A DNA stretch of 64,000 nucleotides from Ampelocalamus luodianensis (taxonomy: Eukaryota; Streptophyta; Magnoliopsida; Poales; Poaceae): contig CM070617.1 in NCBI GenBank assembly GCA_036346255.1, forward strand, positions 537,501 through 601,500, read 5' to 3'. Each line of letters starts with the position of its first letter. The first letter of the stretch is position 1. This document shows, in pieces, positions 22,111 through 34,700 of this stretch. The notes beneath the pieces are model-generated. The model was given only the letters and a program-made list of their open reading frames with translations. It made no database searches and was not told the DNA's origin. Both the position numbers and the translations under genes were made by a program.

Positions 22111-24697
22111 TCATGAAGTAGATCCTTTGCTGCTTGTAGTCATGAAAGATTCACCACACCCACACTCCCCTTCGGAATTTGGATTTATGAACACAAACTC
22201 AGACCTACAAGAGAAGCCACCATTACTAACTGAAAAGAGAGGTAAATGTACGAGGGGGAAAAAAAGGGTTCTGCGCAGAAGTAGAAACCATACTTCAGTG
22301 GATCGTCAACATAATCCATCTTGGTGCCTATCACATGCATCAGAGCTTTGGGATCAATTAGCACTTTAACTCCTTTCTCTTCAACAAGTTCATCAAACTT
22401 CCCTTTTCCATCTGAATAAGCAGAGATTGTTATTTATCAAGATTCAAGAACAGAAATACCAAAAGAAACCAGCGGTAGAATAAGTGACAGATAGTTAAAT
22501 CTTCATAATACAATGTGTGAACGTGATGGTGCTTCAGTTCCCCTAAAGCAAAGGTATCCATTTGTGATCTGGGTAACTTAAGTGCTTAGAGCAAATAATT
22601 CCTTGTACTTAAGCCCTTCCAATTCGTTTAGGGGCCTCATGGCCCCACCCTTGTTTACTCTGTTCACTCTGCTTTATTAATATAACAGGCAGCTCTCGTG
22701 CCTGTTCAGTTTCAGAAAAACTATAGTTGGGCAATTTAGTTCAATAAATTGACATATCTATATAGGGATATAAAAAATTATGAAGGAACTGTACAATGCT
22801 GGGTACACGTTATCAATTTCTACAAACGTTTGGCCAATAGCAGGGAATACTCTACCAGCCAATAACCGGTTTTACCGGAAAATTTGAACCGGTCAAACAA
22901 TTTTGTATGAATTTGAATTTCAAGAATAAAATGTATGAAACCATAGCATAAACACATCCAAGGCAGTGTTACTTGGACACGGACACGGGCGTCGGATTCC
23001 GACTCGGATTCGAGTGTCGGATTCGGCAAGCTCTAGAAAATAGGATTCGAGGATTCGTGTAATATATATTATTTCATCGTTAAAAATTAAATTAATATGA
23101 TTTATGCAAAGAAATATTTAATTTAGGTACACTACCGCAACACTATATAACTGCCACAAAAGATCATAAACACCGTTGACATCACCTAGTCACAAGAAAG
23201 ATCAGCTACACACCACTCACCTTTTTAAAAATGGTAGCAAAAGTTGTCCAATACCTCGTTAGATGTAAAAATGAATAAAGAAGTACTACGGCTGAGGTCT
23301 CTCGCAACTCTTCTAGCCTTCTTCTCCCTCTCTTCCTTCTCATCAAACCAGCATCACTCTCATTCAGATGCTCATTCGACTAAGCACTACCACTCCACCC
23401 GCGACTCTCCTTCCTCTAACAACTCATTAAATCATGCCAGAGCACCGACATCTCTCTCCTCTCTTCCTTCTGCAGATCTATCTAAACACCGGCATCGAGC
23501 TAGTTCTTCCCTTCTGCTCCTCACATGGACTCTCCATGGAGTGTCCGATACGTGTCGCAAGGAGTCTGACACGCATCGACACAAGGATGTGTGCCGACGT
23601 GGCAAAAAAATTGGACACGCATGTCCTGGTAACACTGATCCAAGGGTGCTTGGTGGTGAGTCATTGGACGTATGTATCGGAGGCATGCATTCGAAACCCA
23701 ATTCTGCTGAATTTTTGTTCCTCATATTCAAATTCAAAGGTCAAATAGTGCTAGCTGCCATAATCAGTAAACAAAGAAGCAGATGGTGTGGTGGTAGGGT
23801 GAGGAGCGCGGAATGTGCTGACCTGGCTTCGAGTCCCTATTACAGCGCTGTTTTTCCACACAAAAAAAAACAGAAATTGAATACTATTTTATGTTTGAAT
23901 TTTTCCGAAAACCGGAAATTCAATTTAAACAAAACAACATAATTTTCCCAGGCCAATAGTAACATTACGCTTGGAGGCCAGACCTTTGTTCACATGGGCA
24001 AGCCTTTTTATGGCATTGACATGACCAATGTTTGATGCAATAGTGCAAAAACATCAGATGGGCAACTACTCCTGATTGGATAAGTCGTTCAACACGGTAC
24101 TAAGAATATTAAACATGGTATATATTGTGAAAATCATGGCCTCAATATGAATCGTTACACAAAAATGGCCTTTTAGCAACAGTGTATATAGCATGAAATT
24201 GGCATATTAGATGCTGGGCCAGCTGGGTAGTAGTGTTAAGTAATACAATAGCAATTGCACAATGTAAACTACTGAGAATGACTATGTTAAATGCGCCCCC
24301 CCCCCCTCCCCCCAAAAAAAATAAATAAATAAATCATGCACGTGAGATTATGCGGCCAAATTTGGTTGCTACCTATATCACTATAACATTGCAGTTTGCT
24401 GAATAAAAATTGAAGTTGCAGAAGATGATAGCTTAGAACATGTACAGGAACAGTTTAACATGAAACAAATGTGCTGCCAAGTTAACGCGGACAAGAATAA
24501 ATCATACCGGCGTAATTGAGTGTGTAAGACAGGCCATTGCAACCGCGTGCTTTGACGCCAAGCCGTAGGTAGGATCTCTGCCTGAGGGTGAGGAGTTGGC
24601 GTATTCTAGATGTGGCGGCATCCGTCAAGGTGAGAGCTTGCTTACGAACAGCAGGGCCTGCCTTTTGTGCCGCAGCCCTTAATACAGACGACGACAT
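22111..24697 (-). CDS. IscA/HesB-type iron-sulfur cluster assembly protein (IscA-like 1, probably mitochondrial)
   Basis: An A-type Fe-S scaffold/carrier that passes clusters to apoproteins. Exons on the minus strand are 24697-24508, 22411-22294 and 22204-22111 (TGA), totalling 402 bp and 133 residues with every junction closing in frame. The body has LTLTDAATSRIRQLL, then YLRLGVKARGCNGLSY and a C-terminal ECGCGESF. The three cysteines required in this family are C53, C117 and C119. The N-terminus (MSSSVLRAAAQKAG...VRKQA) is basic and hydroxylated, consistent with an organellar presequence; mitochondria are suggested by the length and the IscA-like 1 relatives. The start is the first ATG after a leader splice acceptor. 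Intron 1 (2.1 kb) holds a hAT element and a SINE-like sequence. The bHLH gene converges on it. Confidence 0.93.
22964..23637. mobile_element. hAT-type non-autonomous element with 8-bp target duplication
   Basis: 674 bp bounded by inverted ends CAGTGTTACTTGGACA and TGTCCTGGTAACACTG. The 8-bp direct repeat ATCCAAGG flanks it exactly (22956-22963 and 23638-23645), the hAT hallmark. The interior shows GGACACG/CGTGTCC repeats near both ends and no transposase motif. It lies in intron 1 of the IscA-like gene. Confidence 0.93.
23780..23872 (+). mobile_element. SINE-like sequence with Pol III A and B boxes
   Basis: TGGTGTGGTGG (A-box-like) is followed about 45 bp later by GGCTTCGAGTCCC (B-box-like), then an A-rich end (CACAAAAAAAAAC). 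This order and spacing match a tRNA-derived SINE. It does not fold as a tRNA gene. Target duplications were not identified, so the limits are approximate. Confidence 0.45.
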
Positions 24698-25540
24698 GGC
24701 TTGTTCAGCAGGTACAAGTTGTAGCAACAAGAAGGTGCACTGCAGGGTTAAAAGAAAGAGAGAAAAGCATGAGAAAATTGCTGCACAGGGCCAACTAGAA
24801 CGAATGGCAGCCTGCCAGTACAATAGCAAGCTTGACATGTCATCTGCTGGTCAGTCAAATTCAGAGCAAGGGGATGCCAGGCAGCCTAAGCTTAAAGATG
24901 GTGAAGCATGGAGAAGCAAGATATTCACAGCAGTTACATCAAGAGGACAGGCAATCCAATCCAATCGCCTGCGTCTGTTTGTGTAGGTGGTCTAGGATCC
25001 CTTTCCTTGCTGGGCAGGAGAGACGATTCAATTCCCAGCTGATGTAATGTAATTAGGTTCGTTTGGAATAGGAGGCCCCGAGCAGAGCATTAGTGATTCA
25101 CTCGTGGCTTATTTAAAACTAAATATTATGTATTAAATCGAAGAGTAGGGTCGTTTTAATGAAAAGGAAGGGGGGGAGGATTCCATATTAAGGTGAAGTG
25201 TAGGTATTTGACGCAAGCGATAACAGAGGAGAAGAATCTTCAGGAGGAGGGCAGGCGAAGGCGAAGGCGATGCCGTCATCAAGCAGTTGAGTTCATATCG
25301 AAATCGAAATCGAAATCGAAATCGAATTGGAATTGGAATCACAAGAAGTTGATTTGCTCACCTAAAGGTTTGACCACCGGCCTGGGTCTCCTGCCCCTCC
25401 TCCTCCTTTGTGAGATGAGAGAGATCTCCTCCTCCTGCTGCTGCGGCCGATTGGATTGGAATGGATTCTTCCCGAAATGTTGGGAGGAAGAAGGCGAGGC
25501 GAGCAAGAGGAACGAAGGGAAGGGATAGTAGAAGAAACGT
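24698..25540 (-). promoter_or_regulatory. Leader and promoter of the IscA-like gene, with probable leader intron
   Basis: On the minus strand an acceptor CCCTGCAG sits 42 nt before the ATG (exon from 24739). A good donor AG|GTGAGCAAATC occurs at 25362/25361. This suggests a 5' UTR intron of about 620 bp and a non-coding first exon upstream of 25362, where several triplet repeats occur. It is inferred from splice signals only. Confidence 0.4.
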
Positions 25541-25604
25541 CTGGAAATCACAGCAAATTGGAGTTTCGCTTGGACTTGGCTTCGTGGACCAACAAATGAA
25601 ATCC

Positions 25605-25643
25605 AGAGCAGGTTTTGGTTTTGGTTTTGGTTTTGGTTTTGGG
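25605..25643. repeat. (GTTTTG)n hexamer repeat followed by a TGGGCC-type site
   Basis: Five to six GTTTTG units in the IscA upstream region, next to GGGCCATCC. TGGGCC/GGCCCA (site II-like) motifs are common in promoters of plant housekeeping genes. The Lys-Pro repeat ORF here is an artefact. Confidence 0.6.
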
Positions 25644-25958
25644 CCATCCATACGCCCTCCCTCCCGGCCCATCAACTTAGCCTGCTGCGCTGCCACTAGT
25701 CTGTCTGTCCGGTGAAAGAAAGAAAGAGGACGCAGAGATGATACCATCTCATGCCAATGCAACTACACTACACTAGGAAGATCGAGTATCTAAAAAATAA
25801 ATCCTAAAAATAAAATAAAATTGAGATTTTTAATGAGGCAATTCGTGCAGCACAGTAGAACGTGTTTCATGTACTATTTCTCCACAAAAAAAAAATCACT
25901 GCATTTTTATGGAATTTTGATGAGACATAAATATAACGGATGAGTGCCCAAGAGGGAG

Positions 25959-26212
25959 TGTTAAGAAACCGGGCTCAGGCCTGGGCGCCTGGCCCATAGT
26001 GGACTCCTCATCCACCCTGAATACTATATAAAAGAGGGGACCCTCAACCACTGTATTACCGTTTACAGAAGAGCAATAAAGAGAAATCAAAAGTCCCTTC
26101 ATATCTCTGTGTTCAATCTACTATTCTTTTATTGTGTTCTTGCATTGTTTTTACGATTCTGAGTTTGTCTACGAGATAAGCTCAAATGAACTTCTCACGA
26201 CGGTTCTCAACG
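25959..26212 (+). mobile_element. Possible small solo LTR (~254 bp)
   Basis: Begins TGTTAAGAAACC, has a TATA box (TATATAAAAG, ~26025) with an AATAAA about 50 bp downstream, and ends near GGTTCTCAACG. This U3-R-U5 order and size fit a copia-type LTR. No matching target duplication was seen, and the last base pair is not a clean CA. Confidence 0.4.
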
Positions 26213-26619
26213 AAACCAAAGAACCAAATATGCTCCGACTCAAGCTCTCCTCCCCTCCTCCCTCCCTCCCATGCTGCTGCCACTCGATCTCGATGTATAC
26301 AGGAGTAGTAGTAGTAGATTCCATTCATTTCGTTCATTCATTATTCAAGCAGGGCTAGTTTAGTCCCTTCAACAAATCACTGTGCCTGGCCGGCGCTGCA
26401 CGTTCCCATGCCACGAGAGAAAACTCAAGCATGGCAAATTAAGGCAACGACTGAAGCAAGCACTTGCAATGGCCAACCAATCAATGGCTTAATATATCTA
26501 TCCATCGCCCTCTTGACTTCTTCCTAATTAGGAGTCACTCACTACTAGTACTAGGGCACAACTCAACTAGCTTAAGCTGCTTGCTTGTAGCAAGGCCATT
26601 TCGATGATGAGGAGTCGGT

Positions 26620-29600
26620 TCAGCTCCTGAGCTCCGGAAGCAGCAGGCCCCTGGCGTTCATCTGCTTGTACATCCACTGCCAGTTCTCCGGCCGAACCTC
26701 CCCGCCGAGAGCCCTGACCACCGACCCGCCGCTGCACGCCCCCACCATGCAGCACTCCTCCAGCGGCAGCCCCTTCACCAGCCCGTACAGGAACCCGCTC
26801 GCAAACAGATCGCCTGCGCCCGTCGCGTCCACCGCGCTGCTCTCCCCGGTTGCCGCCACTTGAACAACCTGCACACAATCATGTTATTTTGCTCAATCTC
26901 AACCTCGGTGAAAACAAGTTGAAACAGCCTTGTTTGCCTCTCACCTGCTTGCCATGCTTTGCTATGCATCCTTTTGAAGCAAGGGTCACCACGGCCCACT
27001 TGCAGTACTTGGACAAGAAATCAAGTGCCTCCTCTGGATCAGATGTCACCCCTCCCCTGCAGACACACATGCACAAGATGAACATCGGACACACATCGTA
27101 AATTTACCTCTCAGATATCAAGAGAGGTGTAGCAATAAGGCAATGAGAGGAAAACCGTTGACAGTTTGCCGCTCACAAAGTTGAAAAAAATTATTTGTTT
27201 CCCTCAATGAATTTACCCTTCTTTGTATTTTTTTTTCCTGCTTAGATATACATTGATATACGATAGTACAGAGAATCACCCTATGAGCTCTCTAGCTTCA
27301 TCCTCATTGGCGAAGCAAAGGTCAATGTTGCCTGCCTCCATAAGGTCAATGAGTTGCGACCTATAGTCACGAACCATCTGCATACATATAAAATACAACC
27401 AAAGAAACTAGATCAGATTGTCATTACAAAATTGACCTCAAATGAGCAATGAGTTTCGTAAAGCCGCAGTCAGACCTCAAAACTTGCCAAATCTAATGAT
27501 ACTGAGAGACCTTCTTGTTTAGCAATCCTAATAGCTTCCATAATCTCTTCCATGTTCTGTTGTGCATATCTCACAACTAGCCACTGCATTACATCAATAA
27601 TGACAACAAAAAAAGTTATCCAGGTTATACAAACATATATGCCAGAATGTTTTTTCTGGTGTGGTAATATATGATGGAATATATGTGCACAGAATGTAGA
27701 CTAAGAGGAAAAAGAAGCCACCTTGGAGCCTTTGAAATCCTCCTTCCTGAACTCATTGGCCTGTCACATGAACAAACGATCTCACTGAGTTTAAGATATT
27801 CAAGATACCAGCTAACTATGTAACATTTAAGACTGCGTCAAACAAGGGGTTACCTGGAGCTTGGCTGCACTAGATAGGCATGGGCGCATGGTGCGATTGC
27901 CACTTGCATCGACCAAGCAGAGACACTATAATAGGTATTCTTTTCAGCCTTATCCACTAAACAGCAAAATACGGGGGAAAAGGGTAAATTTTGCCCTCAG
28001 ATTTTTAGACTACCTGCGCAGTGTGGCCCTTTTTTGCCCTTAGTGTTGTGAGATCTACACCACTGAAGCTCATGTTGTTAATAAACAAAAGGCCCTGGTC
28101 ATCATCTCCACAAGCTCCAATTATTCCAGTTGATATCCCAAAACCCACTGAGAGCCCCCGGATTGTGTTGGCAACACTACCACCAGCTATAGTTGTTATT
28201 GGAGAGAGGTCATCGCGGGAAGGAAGGATGTGGGCATTCACTTCAGTCAGAATATGATTCAACTCCTCAATAGAGACCTGCACATCATAAAAACAATTGT
28301 CAGATGGAACTCACCACCTAACCAAATGATATAAGGCTCGGTTTCCCCCTTTAGTAATGTCAGATCAGTTCCATTATATTTGTAAATCTTATCACCACAT
28401 GGCTAATCCAGGCCTCCTGAGAAAACAATGCATGATGTAGAATTGTAGAAAGAGAAAAATATAAATCAAAGGACAGGCACATTGTTCTTCAACCTACTAA
28501 TAGCTAAGAGGAAGTGAAAGAATGTCAACTACCAGCACTATATCTTCATTTTCCACTGATAATTTCTTCTCCAAACTGTTTTTAATAGTATGGAAATATC
28601 CTGCACATGTGTGCATCAGTGCATGTGCTTATGTTTTGCGAAAAAATACAAACCAAACCCATATGCCTTGCTCATGGACTTGTACTAAAGCAGCAAGAAT
28701 AAATTTGACAAGGCTTCAGCGTGGTGAAGTGTAGAATCTCCTAACTCAGTCCCTCGGTAAAGAGGGAAGAGATAAATTGATGCATAGAGTAAAGTGCTGT
28801 CATAACCATCTCAGTGTACTCAAATTTTCCCCCACATCAAGTGTTAAATTCTAATCGAATGTGCATATTTGGAGAAAATACAGATGCAAAATTTAGCATT
28901 TTAAAGTCAAAGCTGGAATCTAACAATACCTAAACTACAATCTCCTCTAATAAGTAGGTGCCATATTCTAGGGAGGACATCAGGACTCAGCAGCTGCGCT
29001 ACAAAAGGTGCTGAGTGTCTGAGTCGTAGAATGATGGTATAAAAGGCCATCAAATGAGTTAAAGTTTCGAAATTACATTGGAAATTGCACTTTTTAGATT
29101 TCAAAGATGACAGTGACAGTAAGTATCGAAAATCTGACAAGATGTTGAGCCTGCAACTACATATCCTGGCAAGGAAAAGTCAAGAATGCCGGACGATAGT
29201 AACAGAGAGTGGTGGTTTCTTCCGGTACAAACTATTACCAACTCTGCAACCTAAACAATTAACATTAGTCGATGGACCAATCAGTTTGAGCAACATAAGG
29301 CGCCAAACCATCAAGGAAGCCTTTTTACAGGGAAAGCAACACTAAATATAATGTAGCCCCCAATCCCCCATCTTACCAAAGTACAAACCACGTCAAATTT
29401 AGGAATACTATGTCTGTACGTCCCAACAGGTAGGTGCTTTTATTGTTTTGTTTTTTATTTGAATTCAAACACAGGAAGTCAGGAAGTGTACAGCAGCATG
29501 GAACAAAAGAACAGGCCGCACATCAATGAGTGAGTATAGGACATATATTCATCAGACAAACACCGCCCCCCCAAAAAAAAATGTTATCAATCTCGAGACC

Positions 29601-30314
29601 AAACAAGAAAAAAAGAGCAGCAAATACCATTCCAAGAGTACTGAGAACAACGTAACAAACAAGATTACAAAAGTATACGGGGGAAAGCTTAGTAAAAAGG
29701 AGCCACCTTGTAGGCAGCAATTCAGTAACGAAAAAAAAAATTAAGCGAATTCGGCAACAAAGAGTGAAGGAAATTGCAATGTTATTTGAGGGACGGGACA
29801 GGACAGGAGATCTAAATGTCGCATGGCCCGCCGACAAAGTAACTGGGAAGAGAAACATATGGTCACGGAAGCACAATTGATGAAATTGATCCACCAAACA
29901 ACTCAAAAAGCAAAGGCAAAAGGGGGAGATGAATCTTGGTGTCCTGACTAGAACAAAAGGGGATATCTGACGGCACGGCAGGGGGAAAAGATGTCTTAAT
30001 ACCAGGGCGAATCCATCAACAACGGACGATTTCCATGTACAATTGGGGTCGGAATTATAGGATGAATGCTCGGGGAACAAGAACAAGTGAAGTGAATGAA
30101 TTATGGTTGTGTGGGTGGGTGGGTGTTGGGAGGGAGGGACCTGCTGTGAGCCGCCGCGGTCGCCGGGGATGCGGTCGAGGAGGGACCAGTCGACGCGCGC
30201 GACGTGGTCGATCAACGCCGACAGCTGCAGCCCCACCACCGTCGCGGGCTCATCCCTGTTGGCCCGGATGAGAGGCGAAGCAGGTGGCTGCTGCTGCTCT
30301 GCCTCGGCGCCCAT
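26620..30314 (-). CDS. pfkB-family carbohydrate/nucleoside kinase
   Basis: An ATP-dependent small-molecule kinase of the ribokinase fold; the substrate cannot be told from sequence. Eight exons on the minus strand: 30314-30141, 28277-28014, 27925-27854, 27760-27722, 27583-27476, 27377-27280, 27056-26945 and 26868-26620 (TGA). They total 1116 bp and 371 residues. Motifs: VVGLQLSALIDHVA near residue 27, PGDRGGS, AGGSVANTIRGLS (89-101; pfkB signature-1 type glycine motif), GACGDDDQG, and DATGAGDLFASGFLYG from 303, the pfkB signature 2 with D309 as catalytic base. The chain looks complete and unbroken. The chosen ATG is the first in frame; the longer open frame upstream starts at GTG. Intron 1 is 1.86 kb. 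The closest family I recall is the plant adenosine-kinase-like pfkB group. Confidence 0.93.
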
Positions 30315-30498
30315 ATGAACGAGCGGCTCGCCCTCCACTCCCGTCCCCTCTCTGCTCGAGTGGAGGTGTGGAGGAGGAGGAGGTCGCCGTCGACTCGACT
30401 GCGCGGCGGGGGTTGGGGTTCGCTGGAACGTGGACGGGAAGGGGTTGTTTATTTATAGAGCGGAAGCAGAGGTTGCCAGTGGGCACACCGATACTGTC

Positions 30499-31359
30499 GG
30501 GTCCGTTTGGACGAGGGGATTGGATGGTCTGAACCGAATGGTCAGTGAAACAGGGCAGGTTCATCTGTTTGGTTCAGTGGATTGCAACTGTTGGTTCAGC
30601 ACCGTTTGGTTCCATCAGCAAGAATATTCGGCGTAGATGCTGTACAGGATGGTTCGACGAAATTCCCCGAACCACGCGGTTCACTCTCTCCCGCTGCAAG
30701 TGATGGCGCACGGCGAAGCGGCGAGAGGCGCGCTGCGAGTAGTGAAGCGGGCGATGGCGGCGCGCAGGTCGCAGAGGCTGACGACGAGCAAGGAGCCAAG
30801 CCGGGGAGTAGAAGGCGCGGGCGAGCACCAAAGGGAGCAGGGAGCAGCCGAGTCGGAAGCGCGGCGGGGGCGGTGGGCAGAGGCCGGGCGGCGACAGAGG
30901 CTGCGCCATGGGAGCTTCGCCAAAGCATCCACAAGAGAGAAAGCGGAGTAAGGAAAATGAGAGCAAGAAGAACCGAGAGGAGGACCAAGCGCGGGAGGCG
31001 CGGTCGGGCGTGAGAGAAGCCGGAGCGCGGGAGAGGGCACAACGGCGGCGGCGGCGGTGGCAGGAGGCGGCGCCGATGGAACCGGCCGAAGGGAGAGAAG
31101 CTCCAGGAGGAGTAATGGATTTGGGGAGGGAGAGAAGAAGAAAGCAAGGGAGAGAAGAAGAAAGAAATGAATGGCAGCAGATGTGTTCGGCCGGAAAAGT
31201 AGGAAAGAGAAAATATCAAAATTGGTTTCATCTCGTACAACTAATCAAACACGATCTTGTACTATCCCATCCCACCAACCAAACAGACAGTTTGAACGAT
31301 CTCATCCAGGACAATCCTATCCATACTATTCAACTACATTCCACCAACCAAACGCACCC
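30499..31359. mobile_element. Possible DNA transposon with GGGTsCGTTTGG ends and GC-rich interior
   Basis: The left edge reads GGGTCCGTTTGG and the right edge CCAAACGCACCC, an approximate 12-bp inverted pair. CCAACCAAAC words are frequent near the right end. The interior (30650-31150) is very GC-rich, like a captured gene fragment, with open frames on both strands but no recognisable domain. No target duplication was identified. It lies directly upstream of the pfkB kinase leader. Confidence 0.35.
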
Positions 31360-31794
31360 TTAGAGACTACTACACGCTCGGTTCGTTTTTTGGGGTAAAT
31401 TGTTGATACAGGTATGGTACGCCATCGCATAATTAAAAAATCATATCGCGTAAATAAGATTTTTTATTATTATTTTGGGCCCCGACACCTGTGAATTGTA
31501 AAAATGGCCTCCGTGCCGATGTATTTGCAAATTTGGCCTCCTCCCAAGCGCGGAATGCCCTAGACACGACACCTGTCCATTTCCGCGCTCGGAGGCCGCG
31601 GGAGCTTGGTGGCCAGCGCGACAATTCTCCGGGGCGGGGACCAGCAGCGAATCAACAGTGACAACAGAAGGTGGTGGGCCCGGGCTCTTTCTGCGCCTCC
31701 CGAACGCAGAAGCTCAGTAGCCTGCCACTTCCCGTGCTCCGCCATCGCAGCAAGTGGCGGGCAGCCTGCCTCCCGCGCTCGCCCACCTAGTAGT
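31360..31794. other. Non-coding spacer
   Basis: No gene supported. Sequence of mixed composition between the GC-rich element and an LTR relic. Confidence 0.4.
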
Positions 31795-32575
31795 ACATAG
31801 CAACTCCTGGATACACATAAAGATCATATCGAATGAACCTTTATAAAGCTCATATGTTGATCCTTTTGTCTCACGATACTAAAGCGAACTCAAGGAAATA
31901 CGCGTATCATCCTATAATGTAGTGGATTGCTTAGTTATAGTTGACTCCTCAACCATGTTCGGCATGGCCGTACACTCACTTAATATAACCACATCGAGGA
32001 GCCCAGAGATATCTCTCCCGTTAAATATGAGAGGCAAATTACATCTTAATCACTCGTATCTACCTGCATGTTTCGTAGTAAACTCGAAAGTTACCTTTAT
32101 GACTATCCATTTACGGAGTAGTGCTTGGCAACCTCTAAGTAAACTAATACACATGTAGGAAACCATGACGACCTCGGGTCTAAGGATCTCACATATACTA
32201 TGTATGAGACTAACTGATGACACTTTAGAATATAACAATTCTCACAGTGTCTCAAGGCAGGTCAACCCAACACTATGTTCTCCAATATATGTCCATATTA
32301 TTGATTTGATATCTTATATCCATAATCCGTGAAACGTAATCATCAATCAATACATATGTTGATCTATAAATCATAAGTGTCCTGCGTAATAAGATAAGAT
32401 CAGAGATGTCTAGAATAACATCGTAAACATAAATAGAGAGTTTTACAAACAAGTCACATACTTGTCAATCAATATAAATGATATTCCTTTCGAGAACCAT
32501 AATAACATATTATTTAAAAGTTTATAAACATAAAAAGAATACAATTATCTTTACGATAGACTTGGGGGCATATCA
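31795..32575 (-). mobile_element. Degraded BARE-like LTR fragment
   Basis: Aligns along its length with 42640-43366 and, inverted, with 62322-63060. Shared words include CTCACGATA, GAGATATCTCTC, GAAAGTTACCTTTATGACTA, CTCGGGTCTAAGGA, GTTTGA(C/T)ATCT and CAAACAAGTCACATACTTG. It ends in GGGGGCATATC, the complement of the conserved GATATGCCC start. It is more diverged than the other two copies, hence older. Confidence 0.75.
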
Positions 32576-34069
32576 ATGGCATAAAATGTGTGGAAACACA
32601 CACTAATTTGCGGTTTCCTGCTGACACTCGCGGCAGCCACACGTTCATCTTTGTTTTTTGCAACGACTTGCAACGCTCCCGCGCGTTCTGCCATCTCATC
32701 TCTTCTCTCTCATCGTAGGCTCTCACAAACCTAACGCTCTTCCAAATTCCAATCCCACCGCTAACGTGGTCCCCTTCCGCTGCAATTTGAGGCATTATTG
32801 CTGCGAATGAGGAGAAAAAGTTGCCGGCGGAAATTGGAAGGAAAAGCAGAGATATATCTTTAAAAAGTCGACCAAAGCACCTGCGAAGTTTCTTTCTCTG
32901 TGATTGTTCCTTCCTGCGGAGTCTAATGGAAATTCAACGGAATTTAAGCATATATATATGTGTGTACAGAGACCAGAGAGTCATTTGATTTGCCGGTTGA
33001 CCATTGACTTGCGTCAGACATGCATGGATCATATCCGCTAGCCTAGCCTCCATCAAGCGGTACGATTGGGAATTTCTGAGCAGCTTCCTGTTAATGCAGA
33101 TAGACAGACAGACAGACAAGACACAGACACTCACAATTTGTTGATTGGATTTACAGAGTACGTACCGACTAAGGACAAATAAATCGCATCAATCCGGCCG
33201 ATTGATTCATTATTGGCCCACTAATCCTAGAAAGCGGAAAGCAAGCCGGCCAATGGTGGGACGACAGAGAGAGAGGGGAGGGAATCTGATTGGGATCCAA
33301 GCAAGCCGGCCAATGGTGGGACGACAGCGCATTTGCTTTTTGTAGCAGACAGAGACAGCCTAGATAAGTCCTCCACAGAGAGAGACGACGGTGCACTGCA
33401 CTGCACTGCGCTGCGCTGCGCTGCTTACAATGTGATCGAGCGAGACGGCATCACTCACAGCAGTCACCGTATATGTGAGCAGATCACTCTACATGTACAT
33501 GCATGGCTGCACTGCAGTGGCAACAACTCTTTCACGTACCCATCTATGGGCCGGGGTATCTGCACTGATCCTCTAGTGCAAATCTCGTATTTACATCAAC
33601 GCAAACACTTGTAGCTTCTCGATTTGCTCACTAGGAAAAGCTGAGACAGCCAACACAGCCAATATTGTCGTAAACACAAGTTGGCCTGCCACTTTGCTCT
33701 CTGAGATTGACGACAAATTTACAATGCTGTAGATGATTGGATCTTTTGCAGATCTACTAGAGTATTTCCAGATCATTGCATTTGCATTTGCATTTGCATT
33801 GGAGTTGCATGCACACAAGAGTCAGAGTGAGAGACGAACGCAGCCAGAATCAAACAGAGAGAGGTAGCTGCCTGCTGCCTGCTGCCTGCTTCCTACTCCA
33901 AATCAATCATGGGGGAGGCTGGCCGCCGGCTGCAGCCATATCATATGGAATGGAATAATAAAACTCCTGAACCACATGGAATTGGGATTATGATTGGAGT
34001 TGGAAACTTGGAATTGGACGGCCAGCAGCAGCAGCATGTACTGGTCGTGGTTGATGCCCTTATTAAGTA
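32576..34069. other. Non-coding intergenic DNA
   Basis: No gene supported. It contains GACA tetranucleotides (33100-33125), a 27-bp direct repeat (33241/33301), GCACT/GCGCT pentamer runs (33393-33423) and a TTTGCA run (33776-33800). Confidence 0.45.
33241..33327. repeat. 27-bp direct repeat, 60 bp apart
   Basis: GCAAGCCGGCCAATGGTGGG and the following GACGACAG occur identically at 33241 and 33301, with a GA-rich spacer. Confidence 0.8.
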
Positions 34070-34700
34070 GTATTAATTTTAAGAATTTTTCTCTAACTTA
34101 ATATTATCTTAAAAGAAATTTATAAAAATAAATAGCCATTTTTTTTTTACAAAATTAGGCTACTGTTGCCATTTGAAATGACGAAATTGTCTTGTCGCTA
34201 TTCCAAATGGCGACAGAACCTAGAACAGTGCAGAGATGTCCTTATCGCCAGTTGAAATGACGACAGTTCCTAAATTTTTTAAATATTAAAAGTTAGGAAA
34301 ACCGCCATTTCAAATGGCGATAGGGATCCCGCAAATCTCTGTTGCTATTCCAAATGACGGCACAATCTACCCTATAAAAGACCTCAAAATTCTAGAATAA
34401 CTCACTTTTATTCGAAAAAAAAAAAGAGGGGAGGGAAGGGAAAGGAGCATAGAGGAGTAGAAGGGAAGAGAGAAGCTAGCGAAACGTTGCCCGTCCGGTC
34501 GTCCAACTTTCAGGTAATTTTTTTTAACAGAATGGATTACATATTTTTAGACGTACTGTTATGTAGTGTAGTATATTGTACATAATCATTTTCAGTGGAT
34601 AGTTTAGTTTTATATATGTGGCTAATCGTGGAAATCTTGTTTACGGTGCAGTACGCCAAATATGTCAGACGCCACCAACTTCAAAATTTATTACAACCAG

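Noticed and set aside
23780..23850. Possible tRNA gene
   Set aside because: Has A/B boxes but no acceptor, D or anticodon stem pairing that I could build.
23244..23942. 232-codon plus-strand ORF
   Set aside because: Spans the hAT element and the SINE-like sequence in an intron on the opposite strand; no motif.
25358..25762. Lys-Pro repeat ORF
   Set aside because: Product of the GTTTTG hexamer repeat in the IscA leader region.
29523..30140. Extension of pfkB exon 1 into a 271-codon ORF
   Set aside because: Reads through intron 1. A GT donor at 30140-30139 joined to the acceptor at 28278-28279 gives the conserved kinase sequence.
30596..31240. 214-codon minus-strand ORF in the GC-rich element
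   Set aside because: Open in several frames because of base composition; no conserved motif.
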